From contig JAZNUB010000033.1 in NCBI GenBank assembly GCA_045592105.1, positions 1 through 64,000 of the forward strand: 64,000 bases of DNA, read 5' to 3'. This DNA comes from SIG636 sp045592105. Lineage in GTDB: Bacteria > Bacillota > Clostridia > Oscillospirales > CAG-382. The notes beneath the pieces are model-generated. The model searched no databases. It was not told the origin of the DNA and was given only the letters and a program-made list of their open reading frames with translations. A program made the position numbers and the translations under genes. Every line of letters begins with the position of its first letter. The stretch's first letter is position 1. This document shows, piece by piece, positions 57,220-64,000 of this stretch.

Positions 57220-58362
57220 TTATTTTTTAAACTTATCGAAAAAGCTTTTTCTTTTTGCGTAGTTCTTACCGTCGGTTGCTTCACCAAACTGACGAAGCAG
57301 CTCTTTTTGCTTGGAGTTAAGCCCTTTGGGTATCTCTACCGTTACGGTAACGCGCATATCGCCCCTTGTTTGCGGGTTGTTTATAAAGGGTATGCCCTTG
57401 CCGCGCAAAGAAAAGACTGTGCCGCTTTGCGTTCCTTCGGGGATGGAGAACTCCGCCGTGCCGCCTTCTATCGTTGGTACGGAGATTTTTGCCCCCAGCG
57501 TTGCATCCACAAAGGTAACGGGAAGTTCCATATAAACAAGCGTGCCGTTACGCTCGAATATCTTGTGCGGTCTTACGCTTATGTTCACGTACAGGTTGCC
57601 TGCGCCACCGCCGCCTGTGCCCGCGTTGCCCTGACCTTTAAGCTGTATCTGCTGGCCGTTATCAATGCCTGCGGGTATGTTTACCTCAAGCTTTTTCTGC
57701 TTTTTAACCGCGCCCTTGCCCTTACAAGCAGAGCAGGGGTTTTTAATTATGCGCCCCTTGCCGTTACAGCGCGGACAGGTTTGCGTGCTTTGCATAGAGC
57801 CGAAGCCGATATTACGCATAACGGTTACGGTACCTCTGCCGCCGCATTGCGAGCAGGTTTCGGCATCCGATGCGTTTTCTGAGCCTACGCCGTGGCACTT
57901 TTCGCACTTTTCCGTGTGCGAAAACTCTATTGTCTTTTTACAGCCGAAAGCCGCTTCCTCAAAATCTATGCTTAAACGATAGCTTAGATCCTCGCCACGC
58001 GCTGGACCGCCACGGCTTCTGGTGCTGCCGCCACCGAAAAAGCTTCCAAACAGATCCCCCAAGTCAAAATCAGCAAATCCGCCGCCAAAGCCGCCAAATC
58101 CGCCGTATCCGCCACCGCCCGCAAAGGAGGAAGGGTCAAACGCGGCATGACCAAACTGGTCATACTTTGCTTTTTTATCCGCATCGGAAAGCACGGCGTA
58201 AGCCTCGTTTATCTCCTTAAACTTTTCTTCTGCCGCCTTGTCGCCGGGGTTCATATCAGGGTGGTATTTCTTTGCAAGCTTTTTATATGCCTTTTTTATT
58301 TCATCGGGCGTGGCGTTTTTGTTTGTTCCCAACACCTCGTAATAATCTCGCTTGTCAGCCAC
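57220..58362 (-). CDS. dnaJ: Chaperone protein DnaJ
   Basis: A 380-residue type I Hsp40. J domain with YYEVLGTNKNATPDEIKKAY and HPD in KKYHPDMNPGDK; Gly/Phe-rich linker (FAGGGGYGGFGGFGGGF); four CxxCxGxG zinc repeats (CEKCHGVG, CSQCGGRG, CPRCNGKG, CSACKGKG); C-terminal substrate domains (LEVNIPAGIDNGQQIQLKGQG, FSIPEGTQSGTVFSLRGKGIP). It stimulates the DnaK ATPase and delivers clients. Last gene of the heat-shock operon, 67 nt after dnaK. Confidence 0.97.
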   Translation of the reverse strand: MADKRDYYEVLGTNKNATPDEIKKAYKKLAKKYHPDMNPGDKAAEEKFKEINEAYAVLSDADKKAKYDQFGHAAFDPSSFAGGGGYGGFGGFGGGFADFDLGDLFGSFFGGGSTRSRGGPARGEDLSYRLSIDFEEAAFGCKKTIEFSHTEKCEKCHGVGSENASDAETCSQCGGRGTVTVMRNIGFGSMQSTQTCPRCNGKGRIIKNPCSACKGKGAVKKQKKLEVNIPAGIDNGQQIQLKGQGNAGTGGGGAGNLYVNISVRPHKIFERNGTLVYMELPVTFVDATLGAKISVPTIEGGTAEFSIPEGTQSGTVFSLRGKGIPFINNPQTRGDMRVTVTVEIPKGLNSKQKELLRQFGEATDGKNYAKRKSFFDKFKK

Positions 58363-58385
58363 CGTACCCCTCCTTTCATTAAGCT

Positions 58386-58413
58386 TGGAAACGGCGCAAA
58401 AGCACCGTTTCCA
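58386..58413 (-). other. Intercistronic hairpin between dnaK and dnaJ
   Basis: GGAAACGG-TGCTTTTGCG-CCGTTTCC on the minus strand without a following T run, so it is more likely an RNA-stability or processing element than a terminator. It lies about 25 nt ahead of dnaJ. Confidence 0.55.
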
Positions 58414-58429
58414 TCTTAAGGTTTATATA

Positions 58430-60262
58430 TTAGTCGTTAGATTTGTCGGTAAAATCTGCGTTGTAAACGCCGTCGTCACCGTTGTCCTGTGCGCCGCCTG
58501 CCTGCGAGAAGTCCTGCCCTTGTGCGCCGCCTGCCTGAGAGTATAGCTTTTCGGAAAGCTTGTAGAACGCCTGCTCCAAAGCCTCGGTATCAGCCTTAAT
58601 AGCATCGTGGTTGTCCGTTTTAACCGTTTCCTTAAGCTTTGCTACCGCATCAAGCACGGGCTGCTTGTCTGCATCGGAAACCTTGTCCCCTATCTCGCCA
58701 AGCGTTTTTTCGGATTGGAATATAAGGCTTTCTGCCTTGTTCTTAACCTCAACCTCTTCTCTGCGCTTCTTGTCCTCTGCTGCGTGCATTTCTGCATCCT
58801 TAACAGCGCGGTCGATATCTTCCTTAGACATATTGGTGGAGGAGGTTATGGTTATCTTCTGCTCCTTGCCTGTGCCCTTGTCCTTAGCAGTAACGTTTAC
58901 TATGCCGTTAGCGTCTATATCAAAGGTTACCTCTATCTGCGGAACGCCTCTGGGTGCGGGTGCTATACCTTCAAGCGAGAAGCGGCCAAGAGTGATATTG
59001 CCGGCTGCCATATCGCGCTCACCCTGAAGAACGTGTATCTCAACGGAGGTTTGCCCGTCTGCCGCGGTGGAGTATATCTGGCTCTTCTGTACGGGGATGG
59101 TGGTGTTTCTGTCTATAATTCTGTTGAATACGCCGCCAAGCGTTTCGATACCCAAGGAAAGGGGAGTAACGTCCAAAAGCAGAAGGTCCTTAACCTCGCC
59201 GCCAAGCACGCCTGCCTGTATAGCCGCGCCGATAGCAACGCATTCGTCGGGGTTGATGCCCTTGAAGGGTTCCTTGCCTACAAGGTTCTTAACTGCTTCC
59301 TGAACGGCGGGTATTCTTGTAGAGCCGCCAACCAAAAGCACCTTGTCTATTTGAGAGGTGCTAAGCCCTGCATCGGAAAGCGCCTGCTTAACGGGCGTTA
59401 AGGTTCTTGCAACAAGGTCGTGAGTTAGCTCGTCAAACTTAGCGCGGGTAAGCATCTCGTCAAAGTGCATGGGCACGTTGTCAACAGCCGCTATAAAGGG
59501 AAGGCTGATGTTGGTGCTGGAAACGCTGGAAAGCTCTATCTTTGCTTTTTCAGCCGCTTCCTTAAGACGCTTAAGCGCGGTACGGTCCTTTCTTAAATCA
59601 ATGCCGTTGTCTCTCTTAAAGGTGTCTGCTATCCAATCAATAATCTTGTTGTCAAAATCGTCGCCGCCCAAAAGGTTGTCGCCCTTAGTTGCAAGCACTT
59701 CAAACACGCCGTCGCTTATCTCAAGGATGGAAACGTCAAAGGTACCGCCGCCAAGGTCAAATATCATAACCTTTTGGTCAAGGTCCTTGTCAAGCCCGTA
59801 TGCAAGTGCAGCAGCGGTAGGCTCGTTGATTATACGAAGCACCTCAAGCCCTGCTATCTTGCCCGCATCCTTCGTTGCCTGACGCTGTGCATCAGAGAAG
59901 TATGCCGGAACGGTGATAACCGCTTTCGTAACGGTTGTGCCAAGGTAGCTTTCAGCATCAGCCTTGAGCTTTTGAAGTATTCTTGCAGAGATTTCTTGGG
60001 GGGTGTAGTTTTTGCCGTCTACGGCAACCTTTTTTGCCGTACCCATATCTCTCTTGATGGACATTATAGTCCTGTCAGGGTTTGTGATAGCCTGCCTTTT
60101 AGCAGTCTGGCCAACCATAAGCTCGCCCGTTTTAGAGAAAGCCACTACGGAAGGAGTTGTGCGCTCGCCCTCTGTGTTGGTTATAACAGCGGGCTCGCCG
60201 CCTTCGTATACTGCAACGCAGGAATTTGTTGTACCAAGGTCAATACCTATAATTTTAGACAT
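58430..60262 (-). CDS. dnaK: Chaperone protein DnaK
   Basis: A 610-residue Hsp70. ATPase domain with IIGIDLGTTNSCVAVYEGG, VPAYFSDAQRQATKDAG, INEPTAAALAYGLDK, FDLGGGTFDVSIL and VGGSTRIPAVQ; substrate domain with LGIETLGGVFNRIIDRNTTIPV; C-terminal lid and disordered tail rich in Gly/Gln/Asp (AGGAQGQDF repeated twice, about 578-596). Folds nascent and stressed proteins with DnaJ and GrpE, and in Firmicutes is under HrcA control. A GGAGG ribosome site precedes the ATG at 60262. Confidence 0.98.
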   Translation of the reverse strand: MSKIIGIDLGTTNSCVAVYEGGEPAVITNTEGERTTPSVVAFSKTGELMVGQTAKRQAITNPDRTIMSIKRDMGTAKKVAVDGKNYTPQEISARILQKLKADAESYLGTTVTKAVITVPAYFSDAQRQATKDAGKIAGLEVLRIINEPTAAALAYGLDKDLDQKVMIFDLGGGTFDVSILEISDGVFEVLATKGDNLLGGDDFDNKIIDWIADTFKRDNGIDLRKDRTALKRLKEAAEKAKIELSSVSSTNISLPFIAAVDNVPMHFDEMLTRAKFDELTHDLVARTLTPVKQALSDAGLSTSQIDKVLLVGGSTRIPAVQEAVKNLVGKEPFKGINPDECVAIGAAIQAGVLGGEVKDLLLLDVTPLSLGIETLGGVFNRIIDRNTTIPVQKSQIYSTAADGQTSVEIHVLQGERDMAAGNITLGRFSLEGIAPAPRGVPQIEVTFDIDANGIVNVTAKDKGTGKEQKITITSSTNMSKEDIDRAVKDAEMHAAEDKKRREEVEVKNKAESLIFQSEKTLGEIGDKVSDADKQPVLDAVAKLKETVKTDNHDAIKADTEALEQAFYKLSEKLYSQAGGAQGQDFSQAGGAQDNGDDGVYNADFTDKSND

Positions 60263-60302
60263 ATTAAATTACCTCCATATTATGTGATTTTTATTTCAAG
60301 CT

Positions 60303-60851
60303 TTAGTTTACTACCTTTACAAGGGCGTGCCTAATAACCTTATCGCCCAAGCGGTAGCCCTTTTGCAGGGTTTCTGTAACTGTGTTTTCGGGCTGGCTTT
60401 CGTCCTCCTCGTGGAAGATAGCGTTGTGCAGATTGGGGTCAAACTGCTCGCCCGTGGATTTTATTTCCTCTACCTTCATCTTCTCAAGTGTGCCTTTAAG
60501 CTGTTTTTCAAGCATCAGCACGCCTTTTGCCAGCTCGCTGTCGTCCGTTGCGTACCCTACGGCACGCTCTATATTGTCTATAAGCGGCAGGAACGCACTT
60601 ACCGCATCGGAAAACGCATCCGCATAAAGCGCCTCGCGCTCCTTCTGGCTACGCTTGCGATAGTTGTCATACTCTGCGGCAACGCGCAAATACTTGTCTG
60701 CTTGCGTGGCAAGCTCGGCTTCTGCCTTGGCTGCTCTCTCTTCTGCCTCCAAAAGCTGTGCCTTTAGCTTTTCCGCCTTCTCAGCCTTCTTGGTCTGCTT
60801 GCTTTCTTCTGCCTTTTCGGCTTCTATGTTCGGTTCGTTTTCCTTGCTCAT
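60303..60851 (-). CDS. grpE: Nucleotide exchange factor GrpE
   Basis: A 182-residue dimeric exchange factor for DnaK. An acidic/lysine-rich N-terminal coiled coil (EAEKAEESKQTKKAEKAEKL) is followed by the core RVAAEYDNYRKRSQKERE, FLPLIDNIERAV, GEQFDPNLHNAIFHEED and the beta end VTETLQKGYRLGDKVIRHALVKV. Its start overlaps hrcA by 4 nt (60848-60851), so hrcA and grpE are coupled. Confidence 0.96.
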   Translation of the reverse strand: MSKENEPNIEAEKAEESKQTKKAEKAEKLKAQLLEAEERAAKAEAELATQADKYLRVAAEYDNYRKRSQKEREALYADAFSDAVSAFLPLIDNIERAVGYATDDSELAKGVLMLEKQLKGTLEKMKVEEIKSTGEQFDPNLHNAIFHEEDESQPENTVTETLQKGYRLGDKVIRHALVKVVN

Positions 60852-61882
60852 TTTCTGTTTCCTCCTTCGTCCTTGCCGTTAAGCTCGTCTGTAAGCCCCG
60901 ATGCAAAGTATTCAAGATTAGCTATAACCTTTTTATAGTTCATTCGCTTTGGCCCTATAACGCCTATCGCGCCTACCGTTTGCCCCGATACCGTTATCGG
61001 ATAGAACACAACGCTTGCGTCCTCAGGCGTTAAGCCCTCGCCTGACATTACGATGTTCGGCCTGCCGGGCATACCCTCCGTAAAACGTTCCACTATCGTG
61101 TGCTTCTGCTCCAGCACCTCAAGCACGCTTTTCGCCTTGCTTACATCGTAAAACTCCGGATAGCTTAAAAGCTTTGTCAAGCCGCGAACCTGCACATCCT
61201 CCTCCGTGCCAACGCCCAACAGCTCGTTCACCGCACGAAGCGCGGGATTAACCAGCTCGCTTGCGGAACCTGCCGCCTCGCTAACGTTAAGCACAGCGGT
61301 AAGCGTTATCTCCGCCGACGTAAGCCCTGTAAGCCCCGCCTCCAACGCTTTGGACAGCGTTTTAAGCTTCTCCTCGGTACAGCCGTTTACTGCCACCGTT
61401 TTCGTTTTAACCTGCCCGCCGTTACAGCGAAGTATCAGCAAAAAGCTTTCTTCATCTATATATACGGCTTTTATCTTTTCGATACGCTCCGCAGGCGGCT
61501 TAAGCACCGATATCGCGGTATAGTTTGTTATGTGTGACATAACGCGCGCCGCTTCGGATAGCAGCTTGCCAAACTCACCAACCTTGTAGTCCAAAAGCTC
61601 GTTTAGCACCGATAGCTCCTCAAGCGAAAGCTTGTAGTTTTCCATCAAGCCCTCAACATAGGTTCGCATCCCCTTGGTTGTAGGCACGCGCCCTGCCGAG
61701 GAATGCGGCTGGTCGAGATATCCCATAGTCTCAAGCTCACTCATCTCGTTACGCACCGTTGCGCTGGACAAAGCATCGGGTATCTGCGCTGTAATGTATT
61801 TAGAGCCAACAGGCTCGCCACTACGAATATATTCATCAACTATGGATTTAAGTATGCGCTTTTTTCTTTCCGTAAGCTCCAT
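60848..61882 (-). CDS. hrcA: Heat-inducible transcription repressor HrcA
   Basis: A 344-residue repressor. N-terminal winged helix: LTERKKRILKSIVDEYIRSGEPVGSKYI and SSATVRNEMSELETMGYLDQPHSSAGRVPTTKGMRTYV; the rest is the GAF-like and dimer domains (VFYPITVSGQTVGAIGVIGPKRMNY). It binds the CIRCE operator at 61915-61941, 33 bp upstream, and represses its own operon until GroEL becomes busy. AGGAGGGA precedes the ATG. Confidence 0.97.
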   Translation of the reverse strand: MELTERKKRILKSIVDEYIRSGEPVGSKYITAQIPDALSSATVRNEMSELETMGYLDQPHSSAGRVPTTKGMRTYVEGLMENYKLSLEELSVLNELLDYKVGEFGKLLSEAARVMSHITNYTAISVLKPPAERIEKIKAVYIDEESFLLILRCNGGQVKTKTVAVNGCTEEKLKTLSKALEAGLTGLTSAEITLTAVLNVSEAAGSASELVNPALRAVNELLGVGTEEDVQVRGLTKLLSYPEFYDVSKAKSVLEVLEQKHTIVERFTEGMPGRPNIVMSGEGLTPEDASVVFYPITVSGQTVGAIGVIGPKRMNYKKVIANLEYFASGLTDELNGKDEGGNRK

Positions 61883-61914
61883 ATCGGGTTATCCCTCCCT
61901 CCTGCTAAAGATTT

Positions 61915-61941
61915 TTAGCACTCGCAAGTGCTGTCTGCTAA
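61915..61941. promoter_or_regulatory. CIRCE operator (HrcA binding site), one arm degenerate
   Basis: On the plus strand TTAGCACTC-N9-GTCTGCTAA; the consensus is TTAGCACTC-N9-GAGTGCTAA. The right arm keeps TGCTAA but has GTC in place of GAG. The 9-9-9 spacing is exact and the site lies between the -10 box and the hrcA start, where HrcA blocks transcription. Confidence 0.9.
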
Positions 61942-61949
61942 CGATTATG

Positions 61950-61977
61950 ATTATACACCTATTTTTCCGCTTGTCAA
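61950..61977 (-). promoter_or_regulatory. Promoter of the hrcA operon
   Basis: On the minus strand TTGACA (61977-61972), a 16-bp spacer and TATAAT (61955-61950), 8 bp from the CIRCE element. Confidence 0.85.
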
Positions 61978-62091
61978 TACCTTTTATACAACTATATTTG
62001 TAAACAATCTGTGAACGAAGCCCCGCTTTTGCTAAGCCGCTCAAGCAAACGCGCACGCGGTTTGCTAAAATCGAATGAGGATAATTTTGTA

Positions 62092-62120
62092 TTGACAGCG
62101 CGTGTGCAAAGTGCTACAAT
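62092..62120 (+). promoter_or_regulatory. Promoter of the folT-folC unit
   Basis: TTGACA (62092-62097), a 17-bp spacer and TACAAT (62115-62120), a few bases ahead of the THF riboswitch. Confidence 0.8.
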
Positions 62121-62124
62121 GGTT

Positions 62125-62235
62125 GCGGCAGAGTATAACCCTTGCGCGTAAAGTGCCGCATTACCGAACGGGGAGTTGTCGGGCGGACGAAAAGCGTTTT
62201 TCGCTTGCGGTGCAGGGTTAGCATCCCGCTGTCGC
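62125..62235 (+). promoter_or_regulatory. Tetrahydrofolate (THF) riboswitch
   Basis: Closing stem P1 is GCGGCAG (62125-62131) with CTGTCGC (62229-62235). Between them lie GAGTATAACC, GCGCGTAAAGTGCCGC, GGGGAGTTGTCGGGCGG and the 3' core GGTGCAGGGTT-x-GCATCCCGC, which match the THF aptamer consensus (GAGTA, GCGTTAAGTG, GGTGnAnnnTTGCATCC). It lies directly before folT, the classical THF-riboswitch target. Folate binding should lower folate-transporter expression. Confidence 0.88.
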
Positions 62236-62246
62236 ATATTTTTGCA

Positions 62247-62297
62247 CCCCTCTTTTCGATCCGTGCTTTGATATGGCGACTGGTATGAAAAGGAGGG
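62247..62297 (+). promoter_or_regulatory. Ribosome-site-sequestering hairpin downstream of the riboswitch
   Basis: CCCCTCTTTTC (62247-62257) is complementary, with one bulged G, to GAAAAGGAGGG (62287-62297), the folT ribosome site. No U-tract terminator is visible, so regulation is probably at translation initiation. Confidence 0.65.
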
Positions 62298-62304
62298 TAT
62301 TTTT

Positions 62305-62838
62305 ATGCAAAAAAAGAAACGTATCACAATCAAGGTTATCACTACTGCGGCTATGCTTGCGGCGTTAAGCGTGCTTATAGGCATCTTCTGCAAAACCTTT
62401 TTACAGCACCCCGCGCTTGTTTACTACCGTATAACCTTTGAAAACCTGCCCGTTATACTTTCGGGCTTGCTGTTTGGCCCCATTGTGGGCGCTATGGTTG
62501 GCGTGTGCGCCGATATAGTAAGCTGCTTGTGCTCGCCAAACCCTGCGGTAAACCCGCTTATAAGCCTTGGTGCCGCTATGGTTGGCGTTATGGCGGGCGT
62601 AACGCCGTATATAATAAGAAAGAAAGGTGCTTTGCAAACCGCTGTTGCTGTTGCCACGGCGCATTTGGTGGGGCAAGTTTTTGTAAAATCTATCGCTAAA
62701 ATGATTTTCTTCTCTATGCCGTGGCACGGTATTTTTGTTGGCATCGGCGTGTCGCTGGCGGTTGGCGTTTTAGAGTTTGCGGCTATAAGCTTGCTTCGCT
62801 CGTCCCGCGGGATAAGCCGCTTTTTGGAGGGGGAATAG
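62305..62838 (+). CDS. folT: Folate ECF transporter S component FolT
   Basis: A 177-residue membrane protein with about six helices. ITTAAMLAALSVLIGIF, VYYRITFENLPVILSGLLFGPIVGAMVG and VCADIVSCLCSPNPAVNPLISLGAA are the folate-specific S-component pattern, and the alanine-rich helix 1 is the contact to EcfT. Being under a THF riboswitch and directly before folC confirms the substrate. It should use the shared EcfA1A2T module encoded at 43629-46157. Confidence 0.93.
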   Translation: MQKKKRITIKVITTAAMLAALSVLIGIFCKTFLQHPALVYYRITFENLPVILSGLLFGPIVGAMVGVCADIVSCLCSPNPAVNPLISLGAAMVGVMAGVTPYIIRKKGALQTAVAVATAHLVGQVFVKSIAKMIFFSMPWHGIFVGIGVSLAVGVLEFAAISLLRSSRGISRFLEGE

Positions 62839-62842
62839 GCGT

Positions 62843-64000
62843 ATGAACTACGAACAGGCGCTTGAATATATACACAGCGTTTCGTGGCTCGGCAGTAAGC
62901 CGGGGCTTTCACGCACACGCACCTTGCTTTCGCTGATGGGCAACCCACAGGATAAGCTGCGCTTCGTTCACGTTGCGGGCACCAACGGCAAAGGCTCTAC
63001 CTGCGCTATGCTGGCATCCGTGTTGCAGGCGGCAGGCTATAAAACTGGGCTTTATACCTCGCCATATATATTAAGGTTTAACGACCGTATTCGTGTAAAC
63101 GGTGAGGATATCCCGGATAATGAGCTAGCGGAGATAACCGAGTACGTAAAGCAATACGCTGAGACTATGGAGGACCACCCAACAGAGTTCGAGCTGGTTA
63201 CCGCCATAGGCTTTGAATATTTCTACCGTAGGCAGTGCGATGTGGTGGTGCTTGAGGTGGGCATGGGCGGCGAGCTTGACTCTACCAACGTTATAGGCTC
63301 TCCCCTTGTTTCCGTAATAACACCCCTCGCTTTGGATCATACCGCCATCCTCGGCGCAACAATTGCCGAAATAGCAAAGGCAAAAGCCGGCATAATAAAG
63401 GAAGGCTGTACCGTTGTATCGGCAGATAACACGGTTGAAGGTGCCGCTGTTATCAAGGCAACCTGCAAGGCTCTCGGCTGCGAGTATCACAGCTTTGTCG
63501 GATGCTGGCATGCGGACGATTGGTGTTTCTTCAACCAACAATCCTATAACCCTCCGTTTGGCATCGGCTTCACCTATGATGGGGAGGAGTATACCGTTCC
63601 GTTAGGCGGTGTGTATCAGTTTTGTAACGCCGCGTTGGTGCTGCAAACGGTAGAGGTGCTTAGAGGCCGTGGGTTTAGTATTAGCACCGAAGCGCTCAAG
63701 AAGGGCTTAGCAAACGTGTATTGGCCTGCCCGCTTTGAAGTGATGAGAGAAGAGCCGCTGTTCATATATGACGGCGGGCACAACCCACAGGGCGTAAAGG
63801 CGGCGGTGGATACCTATAAATTCTGCACGAAAAAAGCAGTGGTGCTTATAGGGGTTATGGCAGATAAGGACTATGCCGTAGAGCTTGAGATGCTAAACGA
63901 GATAGCAAAAAGCTTTATAGCAGTAACACCCAACAACCCCAGAAGCTTGCCTGCGGAAAAATTGGCGAAGGTGATAAGAGCAACGGGCAAGGAATGCGTT
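62843..64000 (+). CDS. folC: Bifunctional folylpolyglutamate/dihydrofolate synthase, 3' end outside the window
   Basis: A 386-codon open frame from ATG 62843 (GGAGGGG upstream) to the window edge. YEQALEYIHSVSWLGSKPGLSR and the P-loop HVAGTNGKGSTCAML are typical; EVGMGGELDSTNV, TPLALDHTAILG, KAGIIKEG, YWPARFEVM and DGGHNPQG are Mur-ligase-like FolC motifs. The enzyme adds glutamates to folate, trapping it in the cell after FolT import, so the pair forms a folate uptake and retention unit. About 30-50 residues are missing at the C-terminus. Confidence 0.94.
   Translation, partial: MNYEQALEYIHSVSWLGSKPGLSRTRTLLSLMGNPQDKLRFVHVAGTNGKGSTCAMLASVLQAAGYKTGLYTSPYILRFNDRIRVNGEDIPDNELAEITEYVKQYAETMEDHPTEFELVTAIGFEYFYRRQCDVVVLEVGMGGELDSTNVIGSPLVSVITPLALDHTAILGATIAEIAKAKAGIIKEGCTVVSADNTVEGAAVIKATCKALGCEYHSFVGCWHADDWCFFNQQSYNPPFGIGFTYDGEEYTVPLGGVYQFCNAALVLQTVEVLRGRGFSISTEALKKGLANVYWPARFEVMREEPLFIYDGGHNPQGVKAAVDTYKFCTKKAVVLIGVMADKDYAVELEMLNEIAKSFIAVTPNNPRSLPAEKLAKVIRATGKECV

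Overview
The window looks like chromosomal sequence from a low-to-mid GC, anaerobic, Gram-positive Clostridia (Bacillota), probably a gut member of the Oscillospiraceae/Ruminococcaceae type. This rests on the HrcA/CIRCE-controlled hrcA-grpE-dnaK-dnaJ operon, a YtvI-type sporulation membrane protein, a dimeric GlyQS-type glycyl-tRNA synthetase, an ECF vitamin transporter module, a THF riboswitch before folT, a BspA-like secreted protein ending in a dockerin, strong AGGAGG ribosome binding sites and sigma-A promoters with 16-18 bp spacers. The genus cannot be read from the sequence.

Layout. 1-2.8 kb: start of a lipoprotein gene, a compact type I toxin/antisense-RNA candidate, a hairpin array and a GH43/ricin-lectin glycosidase with an SH3 unit inserted in its catalytic domain. 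2.8-7.4 kb: two small membrane proteins, a P-loop ATPase, a stand-alone GlmU-like nucleotidyltransferase and typA. 7.4-19.4 kb: an accessory island entered just after tRNA-Ala. It holds a BspA/dockerin surface protein with a structured upstream RNA, a MobV-type relaxase with two small partners, a repeat-rich possible oriT zone, a large serine recombinase, and single-gene cargo (four-helix-bundle protein, DUF6678-like protein, an orphan, a CPBP protease) separated by terminators and hairpin arrays. This resembles an integrative mobilizable element.

19.4-32.6 kb: an SPFH/zinc-ribbon protein with MscS, a zinc-ribbon membrane protein, homoserine dehydrogenase, an ABC exporter/DUF1854/ABC exporter trio, gpsA, glyS and ytvI. 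32.6-36.6 kb: tRNA-Glu and a four-gene sigma factor/anti-sigma/VWA lipoprotein/DUF4349 lipoprotein cluster. 37-40.4 kb (minus strand): nagA with a ROK-like kinase, and an acyl carrier protein with a HAD phosphatase.

40.5-56.6 kb (plus strand): ruvCAB, a methyltransferase, ecfA1-ecfA2-ecfT-truA, DUF5711, CvpA, a ClpE-like unfoldase, a full-length P-type ATPase that has lost its catalytic motifs, DUF1858, a CDF transporter, a glycerophosphodiesterase and mscL. 57.2-62 kb (minus strand): the class I heat-shock operon. 62.1-64 kb: THF riboswitch-folT-folC, cut by the window edge. FolT probably shares the EcfA1A2T energizing module about 16-19 kb upstream.

Three families of structured intergenic repeats recur: terminator-linked hairpin arrays (A), CCCC...GGGGACCCC hairpins with compensatory base changes (B), and GTAGGG-ended MITE-like palindromes (C). 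The points most worth a second look are the pseudo-P-type ATPase, the GH43 with a circularly permuted SH3 insertion, the RNA upstream of the dockerin protein, the type I toxin locus and the ABC/DUF1854 trio. All calls are from reading the sequence; no database search was run.
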